From the NCBI GenBank assembly GCA_947497945.1, contig CANMIP010000022.1, positions 48,297 to 112,296 of the forward strand: DNA of 64,000 nucleotides. The letters are read 5' to 3'. Below are positions 8,758 through 17,480 of the stretch, piece by piece. Both the position numbers and the translations under genes were made by a program. Below the pieces are notes generated by a model. That model was not told where the DNA came from. It saw nothing but the letters and a program-made list of their open reading frames with translations, and ran no database searches. How positions within the stretch are numbered: the stretch's first letter is position 1; each line of letters starts with the position of its first letter. The stretch is from an uncultured Tropicimonas sp. GTDB taxonomy: Bacteria; Pseudomonadota; Alphaproteobacteria; Rhodobacterales; Rhodobacteraceae.

Positions 8758-9349
8758 TGATGTCTTTCGCACCCCGGCGGAGCCAGCGTCCGGTCAGGCG
8801 CTGGTGGAGGTCCGGGGTGATATGCTGGGGCGGGAACGGCGGGCATCACAATAGCGGCAGCGGCGCGATCCCGCGCCCTGCCTGCTCTGCCAATATCCAA
8901 CGCGCGTTCCATCGCGGTTCTTGTTCTCCGATGCGGCCGTCGCATTTGGATGGCGCACCTATTTCATGGTTCCGCCCGGGATATGCCGCGGGCCTTGGTC
9001 AAAACCGACCGGTTACGCTGTCCCGACCAAGAGCGGCAAGCGGCCTGCCCTGCCCGGTCCAGTGAAATTTGCAATCGGCCCAAGGACGCTCCATGCGTCC
9101 GGATAGGCCGGTAATACTGACCATATCGGCAGGTCAGGGGATAATACAATCGGAAAGTGCAGCCCTGGCAAAAGCGACCGAGCTTGCCCGATCGTTTCCT
9201 CGCGCAAAGCTGCGCTATCGCAGATGCGCCTGTTTCCGGCCGCTGACACCACAGTTGATGGAACCTGTCCGGACCTCACGATGGCGCCTTTGCCCGGCCT
9301 GCCTTTACGACCTGGCCACGGCTCCTGGGGGCGCTGCCCCCAAACCCCC
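8758..9349. other. Long region upstream of rne, probable 5' leader and promoter
   Basis: About 590 bases with no family-recognisable protein in any frame. On the rne strand a TATTAT element (complement near 9143-9149) is the best -10 candidate, but its -35 partner is poor. Long rne leaders are known to mediate autoregulation in E. coli; whether this one does is not shown by the sequence. Confidence 0.35.
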
Positions 9350-9424
9350 GGGATATTTTCGGAAAAAGGAAGACAAGAAAGCCCAGGCTTCTTCCTTTTT
9401 CCGGAAATATCCCCGCCGGAGGCA
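9350..9424. repeat. Palindromic extragenic element with 22-bp arms
   Basis: Bases 9351-9372 and 9391-9412 are inverted copies with one mismatch (GGATATTTTCGG... / ...CCGGAAATATCC) around an 18-base loop. A smaller GGGGG/CCCCC hairpin lies just before it. Bases 9405-9424 (AAATATCCCCGCCGGAGGCA) recur exactly at 16274-16293. I recognise this wording as a recurrent extragenic element in Rhodobacterales genomes; that is memory, not a search. Confidence 0.8.
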
Positions 9425-9452
9425 CGATCCGCAGGATCGATTCTGTCCGCGT

Positions 9453-10139
9453 TCAGAGCAATCCTGCTGCGGATACGGCCGTCCCCAGATCCGTTGCAAG
9501 CTGCTGGCCCAACTGCGGGAAAACCTGGCCTTCGGGGCGAAGGTCCGGCACCTGCCAGACACGACAGCCGGCCGCGACCGCTGCCGCGACGCCCTTGTCG
9601 CTGTCCTCAAAAGCAAAGCAGGATTTCGCCGTGACGCCGGCACGTTCTGCCCCCAGGACATAGGGCGCCGGGTCCGGCTTGTGCGCGGTCACATCATTGC
9701 CGCCGACCAGGTCACGGAAATGTGGCCAAAGCCCCGCGCGCCCAAGCTGGTCCCGCGCTTTGGTCCCATGTGTCGACGTCACCACGATCATCGGGTATCC
9801 GCGCGCCGAGAGCGCTTCCAGCACTTCGCGGACTCCGGGCTTGACCGGCACTTCCGCCTCGATACGCGCGTCGAAGCCCGCGCTCCAATCTGCCTTGAAA
9901 CGCTCCATATCCGCGTCTGGCGCCAGCGCCGCGCCAATCCGCGCGCTGGTCTGCATGCTGCTCGACCCTACCAGTTCCAGGAAAAACCGTTCAGCGCCTG
10001 CAAGCCCGAAGGCCTCGGCCACCTCGACGAAGCTGTCGCGCGCCACCTTCTCGGTGTCGAGCAACAACCCGTCCATGTCGAAGAGCAAAGCGCCGGGCGC
10101 CTCCTCCGTTTCAGAGATAGTCCGACCGTTGGAGACCAT
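9453..10139 (-). CDS. HAD-superfamily phosphatase, beta-phosphoglucomutase/GPH-like
   Basis: 228 residues. Motif I is LLFDMDGLLLDTE (nucleophile D21, acid/base D23), motif II is VVTSTHGT, the motif III lysine is in AHKPDPAPY and motif IV is FEDSDKGVAAAVAAG. An alpha-helical cap lies between motifs I and II. Such enzymes dephosphorylate small phosphorylated metabolites in the cytoplasm; the substrate cannot be told. The start overlaps the 3' end of the DctD-like gene by 29 bases, so it belongs to that operon. An earlier in-frame start is possible only inside the neighbour. Confidence 0.9.
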   Translation of the reverse strand: MVSNGRTISETEEAPGALLFDMDGLLLDTEKVARDSFVEVAEAFGLAGAERFFLELVGSSSMQTSARIGAALAPDADMERFKADWSAGFDARIEAEVPVKPGVREVLEALSARGYPMIVVTSTHGTKARDQLGRAGLWPHFRDLVGGNDVTAHKPDPAPYVLGAERAGVTAKSCFAFEDSDKGVAAAVAAGCRVWQVPDLRPEGQVFPQLGQQLATDLGTAVSAAGLL

Positions 10140-11442
10140 ATTTCGCCATCTTCTCGTTTAGGGTCCGCCGCGGCAGGCAGAGTTCGTCCATCACTGCCAC
10201 GATCGACCCCTTGTGTCGCCGCATCGTGTTGTCGATCAGCATCCGTTCGAACGCCTCGACATATTCCTTCAACGGCTTGCCTTCCGTCGTCATCACCGGC
10301 TCGACAGTCTCGCTCTCCGCCATCAACAGCGAGGCGATCGTGCCCGAACCGCGCCGCGATTGCAGCACGGCGCGTTCGGCCACGTTGATCAACTGGCGCA
10401 CATTGCCAGGCCAGGGCGCCTGAAGCAGCTGCGCGGCCTCCTGCGCGCCAACCTCGGGCGCCTCACAGCCATATTCCTCGGAAAAGCTCTCCGCGAAACG
10501 ATTGAAGAGCTGCAGGATATCTTCGCCCCGCTGGCGCAGCGGCGGCAGCGTGATCCGCATTGCCGCCAGCCGGTAGAACAGATCGGGCCGCAGCGCGTCC
10601 TCGCTCGTCTTACCCTGCTCCTGCAGGTTCGACACCGCGACGATCCGGGTTTCCGCCGGCGCGCCCTGGTCGTTGATGAATGTCAGGAGCCGCGCCTGCA
10701 GCGCTGCGCTCAGCGCCTCGACATCCTCGAGGCAGAGTGTGCCGACCCGTGCCTGTTCTACCAGCGGCAAGATCGCGGCATCCGGGTCGCCATCAAAGAG
10801 CTTGGAGCCCATCTCCTCCTCGGCATAGGCGCCGCATTGCACCAGCACGAAGGGTTTCGAGGCCCGGCTGCCCACCGCATGCAGCGCATGCGCCGCCAGC
10901 GTCTTGCCGGTCCCGGTCTCGCCATCGATCAGAACATGACCATCGGCCTGGCCGAGATCGAGAATATCCTCGCGCAGCCGCTCCATTGCCGGGCTCGCGC
11001 CAATCAGCTTGTCCATGATCTGGGTGCCGCCCGAGAGATCGCGCCGCAAGGCCCGCGCGTCTAGCGCCAGCCGCCGCTTCTGCGTCGCCTTCTTGGCCAG
11101 CTCGGTCATCTGGTCGGGGTTGAACGGCTTTTCCAGGAAGTCGAACGCACCTACGCGCATCGCCTCCACTGCCATCGGCACATCGCCATGGCCGGTGATG
11201 ATGATCACGGGCAGCGCTGAATCCTGGCTCATCAGGCGCTTCAGAAAGGCCATCCCGTCCATGCCCGGCATGCGCACATCGGAAATCACCACGCCCGGGT
11301 AATCCGACCCGATCCGCTTGAGCGCCTCTTCGGCAGTGGCAAAGCTCTCCGTGTCGAACCCAGACAGCGCGAGCCACTGGCTGATTGACTGCCGCATGTC
11401 CTGTTCGTCATCGACAATCGCGATCTTCATTGCCTTGGCCAT
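10111..11442 (-). CDS. DctD-like response regulator with degenerate AAA+ domain (no GAFTGA)
   Basis: 443 residues from the ATG at 11442, preceded by GGAGGG. Receiver domain at 1-120 with phospho-acceptor D55 (VISDVRMPGMDG), AAA+ domain at about 140-370 with Walker A GETGTGKT, and a C-terminal Fis-type helix-turn-helix (MRRHKGSIVAVMDELCLPRR). The loop that contacts sigma-54, GAFTGA, is absent: where relatives have it the chain runs SKLFDGDPDAAILPLVEQA and goes straight to a modified Walker B, GTLCLEDVE. It is therefore unlikely to activate sigma-54 promoters. It follows the sensor gene by 31 bases, and the pair resembles DctB/DctD of C4-dicarboxylate uptake. No dctPQM genes are in the window. 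Confidence 0.85.
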   Translation of the reverse strand: MAKAMKIAIVDDEQDMRQSISQWLALSGFDTESFATAEEALKRIGSDYPGVVISDVRMPGMDGMAFLKRLMSQDSALPVIIITGHGDVPMAVEAMRVGAFDFLEKPFNPDQMTELAKKATQKRRLALDARALRRDLSGGTQIMDKLIGASPAMERLREDILDLGQADGHVLIDGETGTGKTLAAHALHAVGSRASKPFVLVQCGAYAEEEMGSKLFDGDPDAAILPLVEQARVGTLCLEDVEALSAALQARLLTFINDQGAPAETRIVAVSNLQEQGKTSEDALRPDLFYRLAAMRITLPPLRQRGEDILQLFNRFAESFSEEYGCEAPEVGAQEAAQLLQAPWPGNVRQLINVAERAVLQSRRGSGTIASLLMAESETVEPVMTTEGKPLKEYVEAFERMLIDNTMRRHKGSIVAVMDELCLPRRTLNEKMAKYGLQRSDYL

Positions 11443-11473
11443 GGTGAACCCTCCTTGAGCCCTGCTCTCTGGC

Positions 11474-13231
11474 TCATTCCGCCGCCTCCCTGTTCTCCGA
11501 CAGGATCGGAAGCTGCACTTCAAAAACCGCGCCGCCCTCGGGCGCATTGCGCGCCGTCAGGCGCCCACCGAAATCGGCCACGATGCCGGAGGAGATGGCC
11601 AGGCCGAGCCCGACGCCGTCCCCTGGCTGCTTTGTGGTGTAGAAGGGCTCGAAGAGCGAGTCGAGATCGGCAATTCCGTGCCCATTGTCGCGCACACTCA
11701 GCGTCGCCGTCGCTCCGGCCGACAGGATCAGCTCGATCTGCGGCTCGGGCGACGTCTTCGTCGCGTCGATGGCATTGCGGAACAGGTTGATGAAAACCTG
11801 CTCCAGCCGCAACCTGTCGGCGAGCACCATCACCGGCTCGGCCGGCATGGTCCGCGAAATCGCCACGCGCCGGCTCTTGAGCTGCGGCTCCATCATCGAC
11901 AGCGCGCCCGAAACCGCCTCGCGCACATCGAGCGGCTCGAAGGCCTCTTCGCCCTTGCGGGCATAGGATTTGAGCTGTCGCGTGATCGCGCCCATGCGTC
12001 CGATCAGGTCGTCGATGCGCTGGAAGGAGCTGAGCGCTTCCTCGTTCCGGCGCCGCTGCAACAGGAGCCGCGCACCGGCGAGATAGGTCTTCATCGCGGC
12101 CAGCGGCTGGTTCAGCTCGTGGCTGACCGAGGCCGACATCTCGCCGAGCGCCGCCAGCTTCGAGCTCTGCGCCAGCGTCTGCTCGGCCACTTCGAGATTC
12201 TTCTCCGCCCGTTCCCGCTCCGCGATCTCGCGCTGCAGGCGCTGGTTCAGAATCCGCAATTCCTGCGATTCCCGCTGGAAGAGCCGCGAGCGCGACTGCG
12301 CCTTGCGCGACATGAAATAGAAGGCGGCCGCCAGCAGCAGCGCAAAGCCCATGATCTCCAGCGCCAACACGCCGTTCACATTCGCGCGTACCGAGGAATA
12401 GGTGGTGAAGCCGACGATCCGCCAGCCCTGGAACGGAATCCGCGCCTCAGAGCGCATCACCGCCTCGCCGAGGATATAGGCATCCGGCATGGTCAGCGAC
12501 CAGTCGGTCGTGGCATGCAGGGCGCGCGCGATGGCTGACGGCGCCGATTGTGCCGCCAGCGCCTCCTCGACCGTCCGCCCGCGCCAGCGCGGCTCGGTGG
12601 CAAGGATGATCTCGCCCTCGCTGTCGGTCACCATGACCGCATCGGCAATGCCCGCCCAGGCGTCTTCGAACTTGCGCAGGTCGACCTCGACCACGATCGC
12701 CCCGATCGGCTCCCGATCGGACGTGATCTTGCGCGAATAGGTGAATTCCTTGGCGCCGGTATCCAGCTCGACCACCGAGAAGACCGTGTCATTGGCGCGG
12801 ATCGCGTCGATGAAATAGGGGTTCGCCCGGTGCTGCGACCCGATCAGGCTGCGATCCGTCGCCGCAACAACCCGCCCATCCGCATCCAGCAGCATGAGCG
12901 AGGCAGCGCCGATCTCGTCCTTGAAGGAAATGAGGCGCTGCGAGCTCTGGGCAAAATCGGCCGAGTTGAGGGCACCGATCAGCGCCGGGTCCTGTGCGAG
13001 CAACAGCGGCACGACGGATGTCCGCTGCAATTCGCTGATGACATTGCCGGAATAAAGCGTCAGGCGAAGCTCGGCGCGATTGCGCGTGGTCTCGGTGAAA
13101 CGGTCCGAAAGCCAGAGATTGGTGACATAGAGCGTCACGCCCGCAGCCGCGAGGATAAGCGCCACCACGACGCGCAAACGCCAGGGCGTGCGCTCTTCGA
13201 CCGTTTCGGCTGGGGGCAAGGTCACGGGCAT
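11474..13231 (-). CDS. DctB-like sensor histidine kinase
   Basis: 585 residues. A membrane helix at about 20-42, a periplasmic double-PAS-type sensor to about 295 (NPYFIDAIRANDTVFS is typical of dCache sensors), a second membrane helix at about 300-320, a coiled coil, then HisKA with the phospho-accepting histidine in SVSHELNQPLAAMKTY and an HATPase domain with NAIDATK (N box), DNGHGI (G1) and GVGLGLAIS (G2). It should sense a periplasmic ligand and phosphorylate the regulator encoded 31 bases downstream. The dCache plus HELNQPLAAM layout is that of DctB, so dicarboxylates are the likely ligand, but the binding residues were not checked. Confidence 0.9.
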   Translation of the reverse strand: MPVTLPPAETVEERTPWRLRVVVALILAAAGVTLYVTNLWLSDRFTETTRNRAELRLTLYSGNVISELQRTSVVPLLLAQDPALIGALNSADFAQSSQRLISFKDEIGAASLMLLDADGRVVAATDRSLIGSQHRANPYFIDAIRANDTVFSVVELDTGAKEFTYSRKITSDREPIGAIVVEVDLRKFEDAWAGIADAVMVTDSEGEIILATEPRWRGRTVEEALAAQSAPSAIARALHATTDWSLTMPDAYILGEAVMRSEARIPFQGWRIVGFTTYSSVRANVNGVLALEIMGFALLLAAAFYFMSRKAQSRSRLFQRESQELRILNQRLQREIAERERAEKNLEVAEQTLAQSSKLAALGEMSASVSHELNQPLAAMKTYLAGARLLLQRRRNEEALSSFQRIDDLIGRMGAITRQLKSYARKGEEAFEPLDVREAVSGALSMMEPQLKSRRVAISRTMPAEPVMVLADRLRLEQVFINLFRNAIDATKTSPEPQIELILSAGATATLSVRDNGHGIADLDSLFEPFYTTKQPGDGVGLGLAISSGIVADFGGRLTARNAPEGGAVFEVQLPILSENREAAE

Positions 13232-13427
13232 GGCGCAAATCTAGGCGATACAAGGCTGAAACCCAAGGGCCGTTGCGACAGGCAAACAGCGTTTCCGGTC
13301 GGGAGTCGCGCCGGTTGGCGAGCTTTCGCCATCCCTTCCCCTTCCGTGACGGCACCCGGACTCGTCGGCGCGGCGCGGGTGGCCCAGCTCCGAAACGGTT
13401 CGAAAAAGCGGCCGGGCGTGTCGGCCC

Positions 13428-13982
13428 CTATTGGGCGGCGGCTTCCGCGAGCGCCGGGCGAATGGTCTTTTCCAGCACAGAACTGGTGATCGGCCCGGCA
13501 AACCGGGTGACGATCCGGCCGCTGCCGTCAATCACGAAGGTCTCGGGCACGCCGTACACCCCCCAGTCCAGCCCGGTGCGCCCGCTCCGGTCGGAGCCGG
13601 CCAGGCTGTAGGGATCGCCCAGCCCGGCGAGAAAGGCCATGCCCTTGGCTTCCTGGTCCTTGTAGTTGATGCCGTGGATCGCCACGCCCTCGGCAGCGAG
13701 ATCCATCAGCTGCGGATGCTCGGCCCGGCAGGGCGCGCACCAGCTCGCCCAGAAATTCACCAGCTTGACGCCGCCTTCCTGCAGCGCCGCATCGGTCAGC
13801 ATCTCCTTGTCGGAAAAGGCCTCCAGCTGCATTGCCGGCGCCGCCTGCCCCTTGAGTGCGCTCGGCAGTGCGTCCGGATTCTCGCGTTGCATGCCGAAAA
13901 AGAACAGCGCCGCCACGCCGAGAAAGATCAGCGGCGGCAGGATCATCATGAAGGAAACGCGTTTGCCCGCCTTGTCAGCCAT
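13428..13982 (-). CDS. ccmG: Thiol:disulfide interchange protein DsbE/CcmG
   Basis: 184 residues. An N-terminal membrane anchor (about 10-30) is followed by a periplasmic thioredoxin fold with the active site WASWCAPC (C82 and C85). The FVIDGSGRIV and cis-proline (YGVPETF) segments are typical. CcmG keeps apocytochrome c haem-binding cysteines reduced. The start overlaps the ccmD stop by 8 bases. It closes the ccmA-B-C-D-G run; a ccmE/F/H set is not in the window. Confidence 0.96.
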   Translation of the reverse strand: MADKAGKRVSFMMILPPLIFLGVAALFFFGMQRENPDALPSALKGQAAPAMQLEAFSDKEMLTDAALQEGGVKLVNFWASWCAPCRAEHPQLMDLAAEGVAIHGINYKDQEAKGMAFLAGLGDPYSLAGSDRSGRTGLDWGVYGVPETFVIDGSGRIVTRFAGPITSSVLEKTIRPALAEAAAQ

Positions 13983-14157
13983 TCGTCTCTTGTCCTCCGG
14001 CCTTCCTTGCCTGCCGGGCTTCCTCGACCGCCCGCAGCGCGGCTTTGGTCTTCGCAGATTGCCGCAGCGAAATCACCAGCAAACCGACCATCAACGCAAT
14101 CGTGACCGCATAGGCCGAGAGCACCTCTGCGGCGTATTTTCCAAGATCCGGCATCAT
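13975..14157 (-). CDS. ccmD: Haem exporter protein CcmD
   Basis: 60 residues, the family's usual small size: MMPDLGKYAAEVLSAYAVT, one membrane helix and a charged tail. The ATG at 14157 overlaps the ccmC stop as ATGA. Position between ccmC and ccmG plus the KYAAEVLSAY motif makes the call firm. CcmD stabilises release of haem-loaded CcmE from CcmABC in the inner membrane. A second ATG at 14154 is also possible. Confidence 0.93.
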   Translation of the reverse strand: MMPDLGKYAAEVLSAYAVTIALMVGLLVISLRQSAKTKAALRAVEEARQARKAGGQETNG

Positions 14158-14906
14158 GTCATCCGCTCCCGCGCCTGCAGCGCCCGCATCCGTCGAGCCC
14201 GCACTTCCGTCCGTGTCCGCACAAGGATCAGCAGCACGAAGAAGCCGACAAACCCGGCAAGGCAGAGCAGAAGCGGCCAGTAGAACACGTCCGAGACATT
14301 CTCCTCCTTGTCCAGCGAGAGCGACGCACCCTGGTGCAGACCCTGGTTCCAGAAGACCAGCGCATAGCGCGACAGCACCGCGAAGACGGAGCCGACAATG
14401 CACAGGACGGAGGTCAGCTCCGCGGCGGTGTCGTCATTCTCGATTGCCGCCCAGAGCGCCATGTAGCCGAGATAGAAGAGAAACAGCACCAGGAAGGAGG
14501 TCAGCCGGGGATCCCAGGCCCACCAGGTCCCCCACATCGGCTGGCCCCAGATCGCCCCGGTGGCCAGCGCGATCAGCGTCATCGTGGCCCCCACGGGCGC
14601 GGCCGCCTTGGCCGCCAGCGCAGAGACATGGTGCCGCCGGATCAGCCAGATGAGGGAGGCGACCAGCATCATCAGCCAGGCATTGATCGCCACCATTGCC
14701 GAAGGCACATGGATATAGATGATCTTCACCGTCGATCCCTGCCGGTAATCGTCGGGCGTGAAGAAGAATCCCCAGACCAGCCCGATGACCAGCGCGGCGA
14801 CCGTCCCGGCCGCCACGAAAGGCAGCAGGAAGCCGGAAAAGGCCATGAAACGGCGGGGATTGGCGTATTCCCAAAGCGAGGTGGGTCGTGGCAAACGTTC
14901 AGACAT
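14154..14906 (-). CDS. ccmC: Haem-handling protein CcmC
   Basis: 250 residues with six membrane helices. The tryptophan-rich haem signature is WGTWWAWDPRLTS at about 135-147, with flanking conserved histidines (IHVPSAM before it, and a later loop ending in LHQGASL). CcmC attaches haem to CcmE on the periplasmic face. It overlaps ccmD by ATGA. The gap to ccmB is 55 bases. Confidence 0.97.
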   Translation of the reverse strand: MSERLPRPTSLWEYANPRRFMAFSGFLLPFVAAGTVAALVIGLVWGFFFTPDDYRQGSTVKIIYIHVPSAMVAINAWLMMLVASLIWLIRRHHVSALAAKAAAPVGATMTLIALATGAIWGQPMWGTWWAWDPRLTSFLVLFLFYLGYMALWAAIENDDTAAELTSVLCIVGSVFAVLSRYALVFWNQGLHQGASLSLDKEENVSDVFYWPLLLCLAGFVGFFVLLILVRTRTEVRARRMRALQARERMT

Positions 14907-14961
14907 GGCGGGAGCCTATTGCTTCCTTGTTAGCGGCTCAACAGCCGCGCGGTGCTCATAA

Positions 14962-15618
14962 TCAGCGCAGGTTGATGCGGATTGCCGCAGCCGAGGCGAA
15001 AGGCAGCAGCGCCACCGTCGCCAGCGTGATTCCGGCCAGCAGCGCCAGCGGGGTCTCGAAGGCCATGCCTTCCGCCCCCCGCCGCGCAACCTCGGCACCG
15101 AAAATCAATGTCGGCACATAAAGCGGCAACACGATCAGCGAGAGCAGCAAGCCGCCCCGCTTCAACCCGACCGTGAGCGCCGCCCCGAACGTGCCGACCA
15201 CCGAAAGCGCCGGCGTCCCGATCGCCAGCGAGATCGTCAACCAGAGGAATCCCTCCGGCGGCAGGTTCAGCAACACGCCGAATGCCGGCGCGGCCAGGGT
15301 CAGCGGCAGCCCGGTGGTCAGCCAATGCGCCAGCGCCTTGATGGTCGCGACCCCCTCCATCGGGATCGGCGCCGTCGCCAGCAGCTCCAGCGCGCCATCC
15401 TCGTAATCCAGCGCCAGGATCCGGTCGAGCGAGAGCAGGCAGGACAGGAGCGCCCCCAGCCAGAGGATACCGGCGGCAATGGTCGACAGCGTGGCCGAGT
15501 TCGGCCCGACCGCGAAGGGCGTCAACGTCACCACGATGAGGAAGAAGGCAAGCGCCAGCCCGAAGCCCCCGCCCGCGCGCACCGACAGCGCAAGATCCCG
15601 TTTCAACAGCGCAATCAC
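14962..15618 (-). CDS. ccmB: Haem exporter permease CcmB
   Basis: 218 residues, six hydrophobic segments. Recognisable parts are the N-terminal LKRDLALSVRAGG and the middle EDGALELLATAPI, both typical of CcmB. It forms the membrane part of the CcmAB ABC transporter, whose ATPase drives release of holo-CcmE. The start overlaps the ccmA stop by 4 bases (translational coupling). Confidence 0.96.
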   Translation of the reverse strand: MIALLKRDLALSVRAGGGFGLALAFFLIVVTLTPFAVGPNSATLSTIAAGILWLGALLSCLLSLDRILALDYEDGALELLATAPIPMEGVATIKALAHWLTTGLPLTLAAPAFGVLLNLPPEGFLWLTISLAIGTPALSVVGTFGAALTVGLKRGGLLLSLIVLPLYVPTLIFGAEVARRGAEGMAFETPLALLAGITLATVALLPFASAAAIRINLR

Positions 15619-16235
15619 AGGAAAGCCTCGTGGAAATCTTCATGGTGATCCTCAGGCGCTTCCGCCTTGAAGGGTCCGAGCTGCAGGACCTCGCCCTCCA
15701 GCCCGAGATCGATATGGGTCGCGATCACCGCAAGCCCCCCCTGCCCCAGATGCCGCCGCACGGCATCGGCAAATAGCGCCACCGAGTCGACATCGAGCGA
15801 AACGGTCGGTTCGTCGAACAGCCAGATCCGCCGCCCCGTCACCGCCATCCGCGCCAGCCCCAGCCGCCGTTTCTGCCCAGCCGAGAGCGAGCCCGCCGGC
15901 CGCGCCTCCAGCGCCTCCATGTTGAACTCCCGCAAGGCCACGGAAATATCGTCAACCCCGTGCAGGCTGGCCCAGAACTCAAGATTCTCGGAAACGCTCA
16001 ACGTGCCCTTGTTGCCGTCGGCATGGGACGCATAGGCCATCGCCTCCGGTCCCGGCGCAACCGCGCCCTCATCGGCCAGTTGCAGCCCTGCGAGGGTGCG
16101 CAAAAGCGTGGTCTTGCCAATCCCGTTCGGCCCGCGCAGCACCAGCGCCGTCCCGGATGAAACCCGAAAGTTCACCCCCTCCAGCACCCGCATGCCGCCG
16201 CGTACCACGGCCAGATCCGAAACGATCAGTTCCAT
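15615..16235 (-). CDS. ccmA: Haem exporter ATP-binding protein CcmA
   Basis: 206 residues, a compact ABC ATPase. Walker A is GPNGIGKTT (35-43), the signature is LSAGQKRRLGLARM and Walker B is IWLFDEPTVSLD. First gene of the ccm run here, overlapping ccmB by 4 bases. The extragenic repeat half-site at 16274-16293 lies just upstream. Confidence 0.97.
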   Translation of the reverse strand: MELIVSDLAVVRGGMRVLEGVNFRVSSGTALVLRGPNGIGKTTLLRTLAGLQLADEGAVAPGPEAMAYASHADGNKGTLSVSENLEFWASLHGVDDISVALREFNMEALEARPAGSLSAGQKRRLGLARMAVTGRRIWLFDEPTVSLDVDSVALFADAVRRHLGQGGLAVIATHIDLGLEGEVLQLGPFKAEAPEDHHEDFHEAFL

Positions 16236-16273
16236 CGACCGCCCCGCGCCGTCCAGGTATTTCCACTTTCCAT

Positions 16274-16293
16274 AAATATCCCCGCCGGAGGCA
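16274..16293. repeat. Second copy of the 20-base extragenic repeat unit
   Basis: AAATATCCCCGCCGGAGGCA is identical to 9405-9424. Here it lacks the long inverted partner and sits upstream of ccmA. Confidence 0.85.
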
Positions 16294-16359
16294 AGAAAAC
16301 TCCCGCGCTGCGCTCCCCATGATCCCGTCCGAAAGAGCTATTTGCCCCCGCTCCAAGAG

Positions 16360-16713
16360 TCAAAGGGCCAAAACCGCCGCGCCCACGCGTCGCCCCTCGC
16401 CGAGAAGAACATTGAAGGTCCGGCAGGCCGTGGCCGTCGCCATCGGCTCGACGCCGATTCCCGCCGCTTCCAGCATCGCGCGCAATCCGGCCGGCACCGG
16501 CTGCATCGTCTCGCCCGTCCCCAGCAGCACGAAATCGACATCCGCCACCATGGACAGGATCGTCTCCGCGTCCTCCGGCCCACCCCAGGGTTTCAACCCC
16601 GCCGGCGAGACAACCAGGCTCCCCTCGTAGACCGTCCCGCCGAGCCGGAAGAAGCCGGGGCCATAGCTGTCGAAAGGCGTGCCCTGCTCATAGCTGACTT
16701 CGCTGAACTCCAT
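16360..16713 (-). CDS. Mth938-domain (DUF498/AAMDC-like) protein
   Basis: 117 residues from the ATG at 16713 (MEFSEVSYEQGTPFDSYG), which has GAGG six bases upstream. A GTG at 16725 overlapping the upstream stop as GTGA is the alternative. The fold markers are SYGPGFFRLGG, an aspartate-rich strand DFVLLGTG and the C-terminal ATATACRTFNVLLGEGRRV, typical of the Mth938 family. The molecular function of this family is not settled. In alphaproteobacteria it is very often beside secF/secD/yajC, as here, with only the TauE-type exporter gene between. Confidence 0.88.
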   Translation of the reverse strand: MEFSEVSYEQGTPFDSYGPGFFRLGGTVYEGSLVVSPAGLKPWGGPEDAETILSMVADVDFVLLGTGETMQPVPAGLRAMLEAAGIGVEPMATATACRTFNVLLGEGRRVGAAVLAL

Positions 16714-16721
16714 GATCGTCC

Positions 16722-17480
16722 TCACCCGTTGACCGGAAGGGCGAGAAGCGCCGAGCCGGTGATGATGCCATAGGCCACAAACCGATACAGCCTCGCACGC
16801 GACGGGTCAAAGATCCGCGCGCCGAGCTGGTTGCCCAACCCGTAAGGCAACACCAGCAACAACCCCACCGCCAGGGCCTGCAGATCGAGCACCCCCTGCG
16901 CCGCGAAGGTGATGAAGAGCATCACCTCGAGCAGCGAAAAGAAAAGCAGCGTGTTCGCCCGCACCCGCTCCGGCGCATAGGGCCCGGACACATAGGCCAG
17001 GATCACGGGCGGCCCCGCCATCCCGGAAAACCCGCCGAGGAACCCGCTCGCGGCGCCGATCCCGCCAAGCTCGGGACGGCTGAAACGCCGTGCATGCCGC
17101 CAGCCCGATGCCAGCAAGGCCACCATGCCAAGCGCGAGGAGCGCGACGGTCCAGCGAAAGAGATCCGGGTCGGCATTGCGCAGCGCGAACACACCCAGCG
17201 GCAATCCGAGCGCCGTGCCGAGCGCGAGCATCGGCACATGGCGCCGGTCCCCTTCCCGCAGCGCCCGCGGCAGCAGCGGCAGGGTTCCGAAGAACTCGCC
17301 CGGCATCATGGCAACGATGCACCAGATCGGCGGGATATGGACAGAAGCGAGGGGAATGAAGATCAGCGCGCCGCCGAAACCCGCGAAGCCGCGGACGCAG
17401 CCGGCGACGAAGATGATGAGGCAGAGCCAGCCGAGGCCCGGGGTTCCCAGGGCCTCGGCAAGCGCCTCAGGCATCGACAT
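16722..17480 (-). CDS. TauE/SafE-family sulfite/organosulfonate exporter-like permease
   Basis: 252 residues, about eight membrane helices, with the FAGFGGALIFIPLAS and GFLGGFSGMAGPPVILAY glycine-rich repeats that mark the two halves of TauE/SafE (DUF81) proteins. Family members export sulfite, sulfoacetate or similar anions; the substrate here is unknown. The start overlaps the secF stop by 14 bases, so it is co-transcribed with secDF. A second ATG two codons in is equally possible. Confidence 0.88.
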   Translation of the reverse strand: MSMPEALAEALGTPGLGWLCLIIFVAGCVRGFAGFGGALIFIPLASVHIPPIWCIVAMMPGEFFGTLPLLPRALREGDRRHVPMLALGTALGLPLGVFALRNADPDLFRWTVALLALGMVALLASGWRHARRFSRPELGGIGAASGFLGGFSGMAGPPVILAYVSGPYAPERVRANTLLFFSLLEVMLFITFAAQGVLDLQALAVGLLLVLPYGLGNQLGARIFDPSRARLYRFVAYGIITGSALLALPVNG

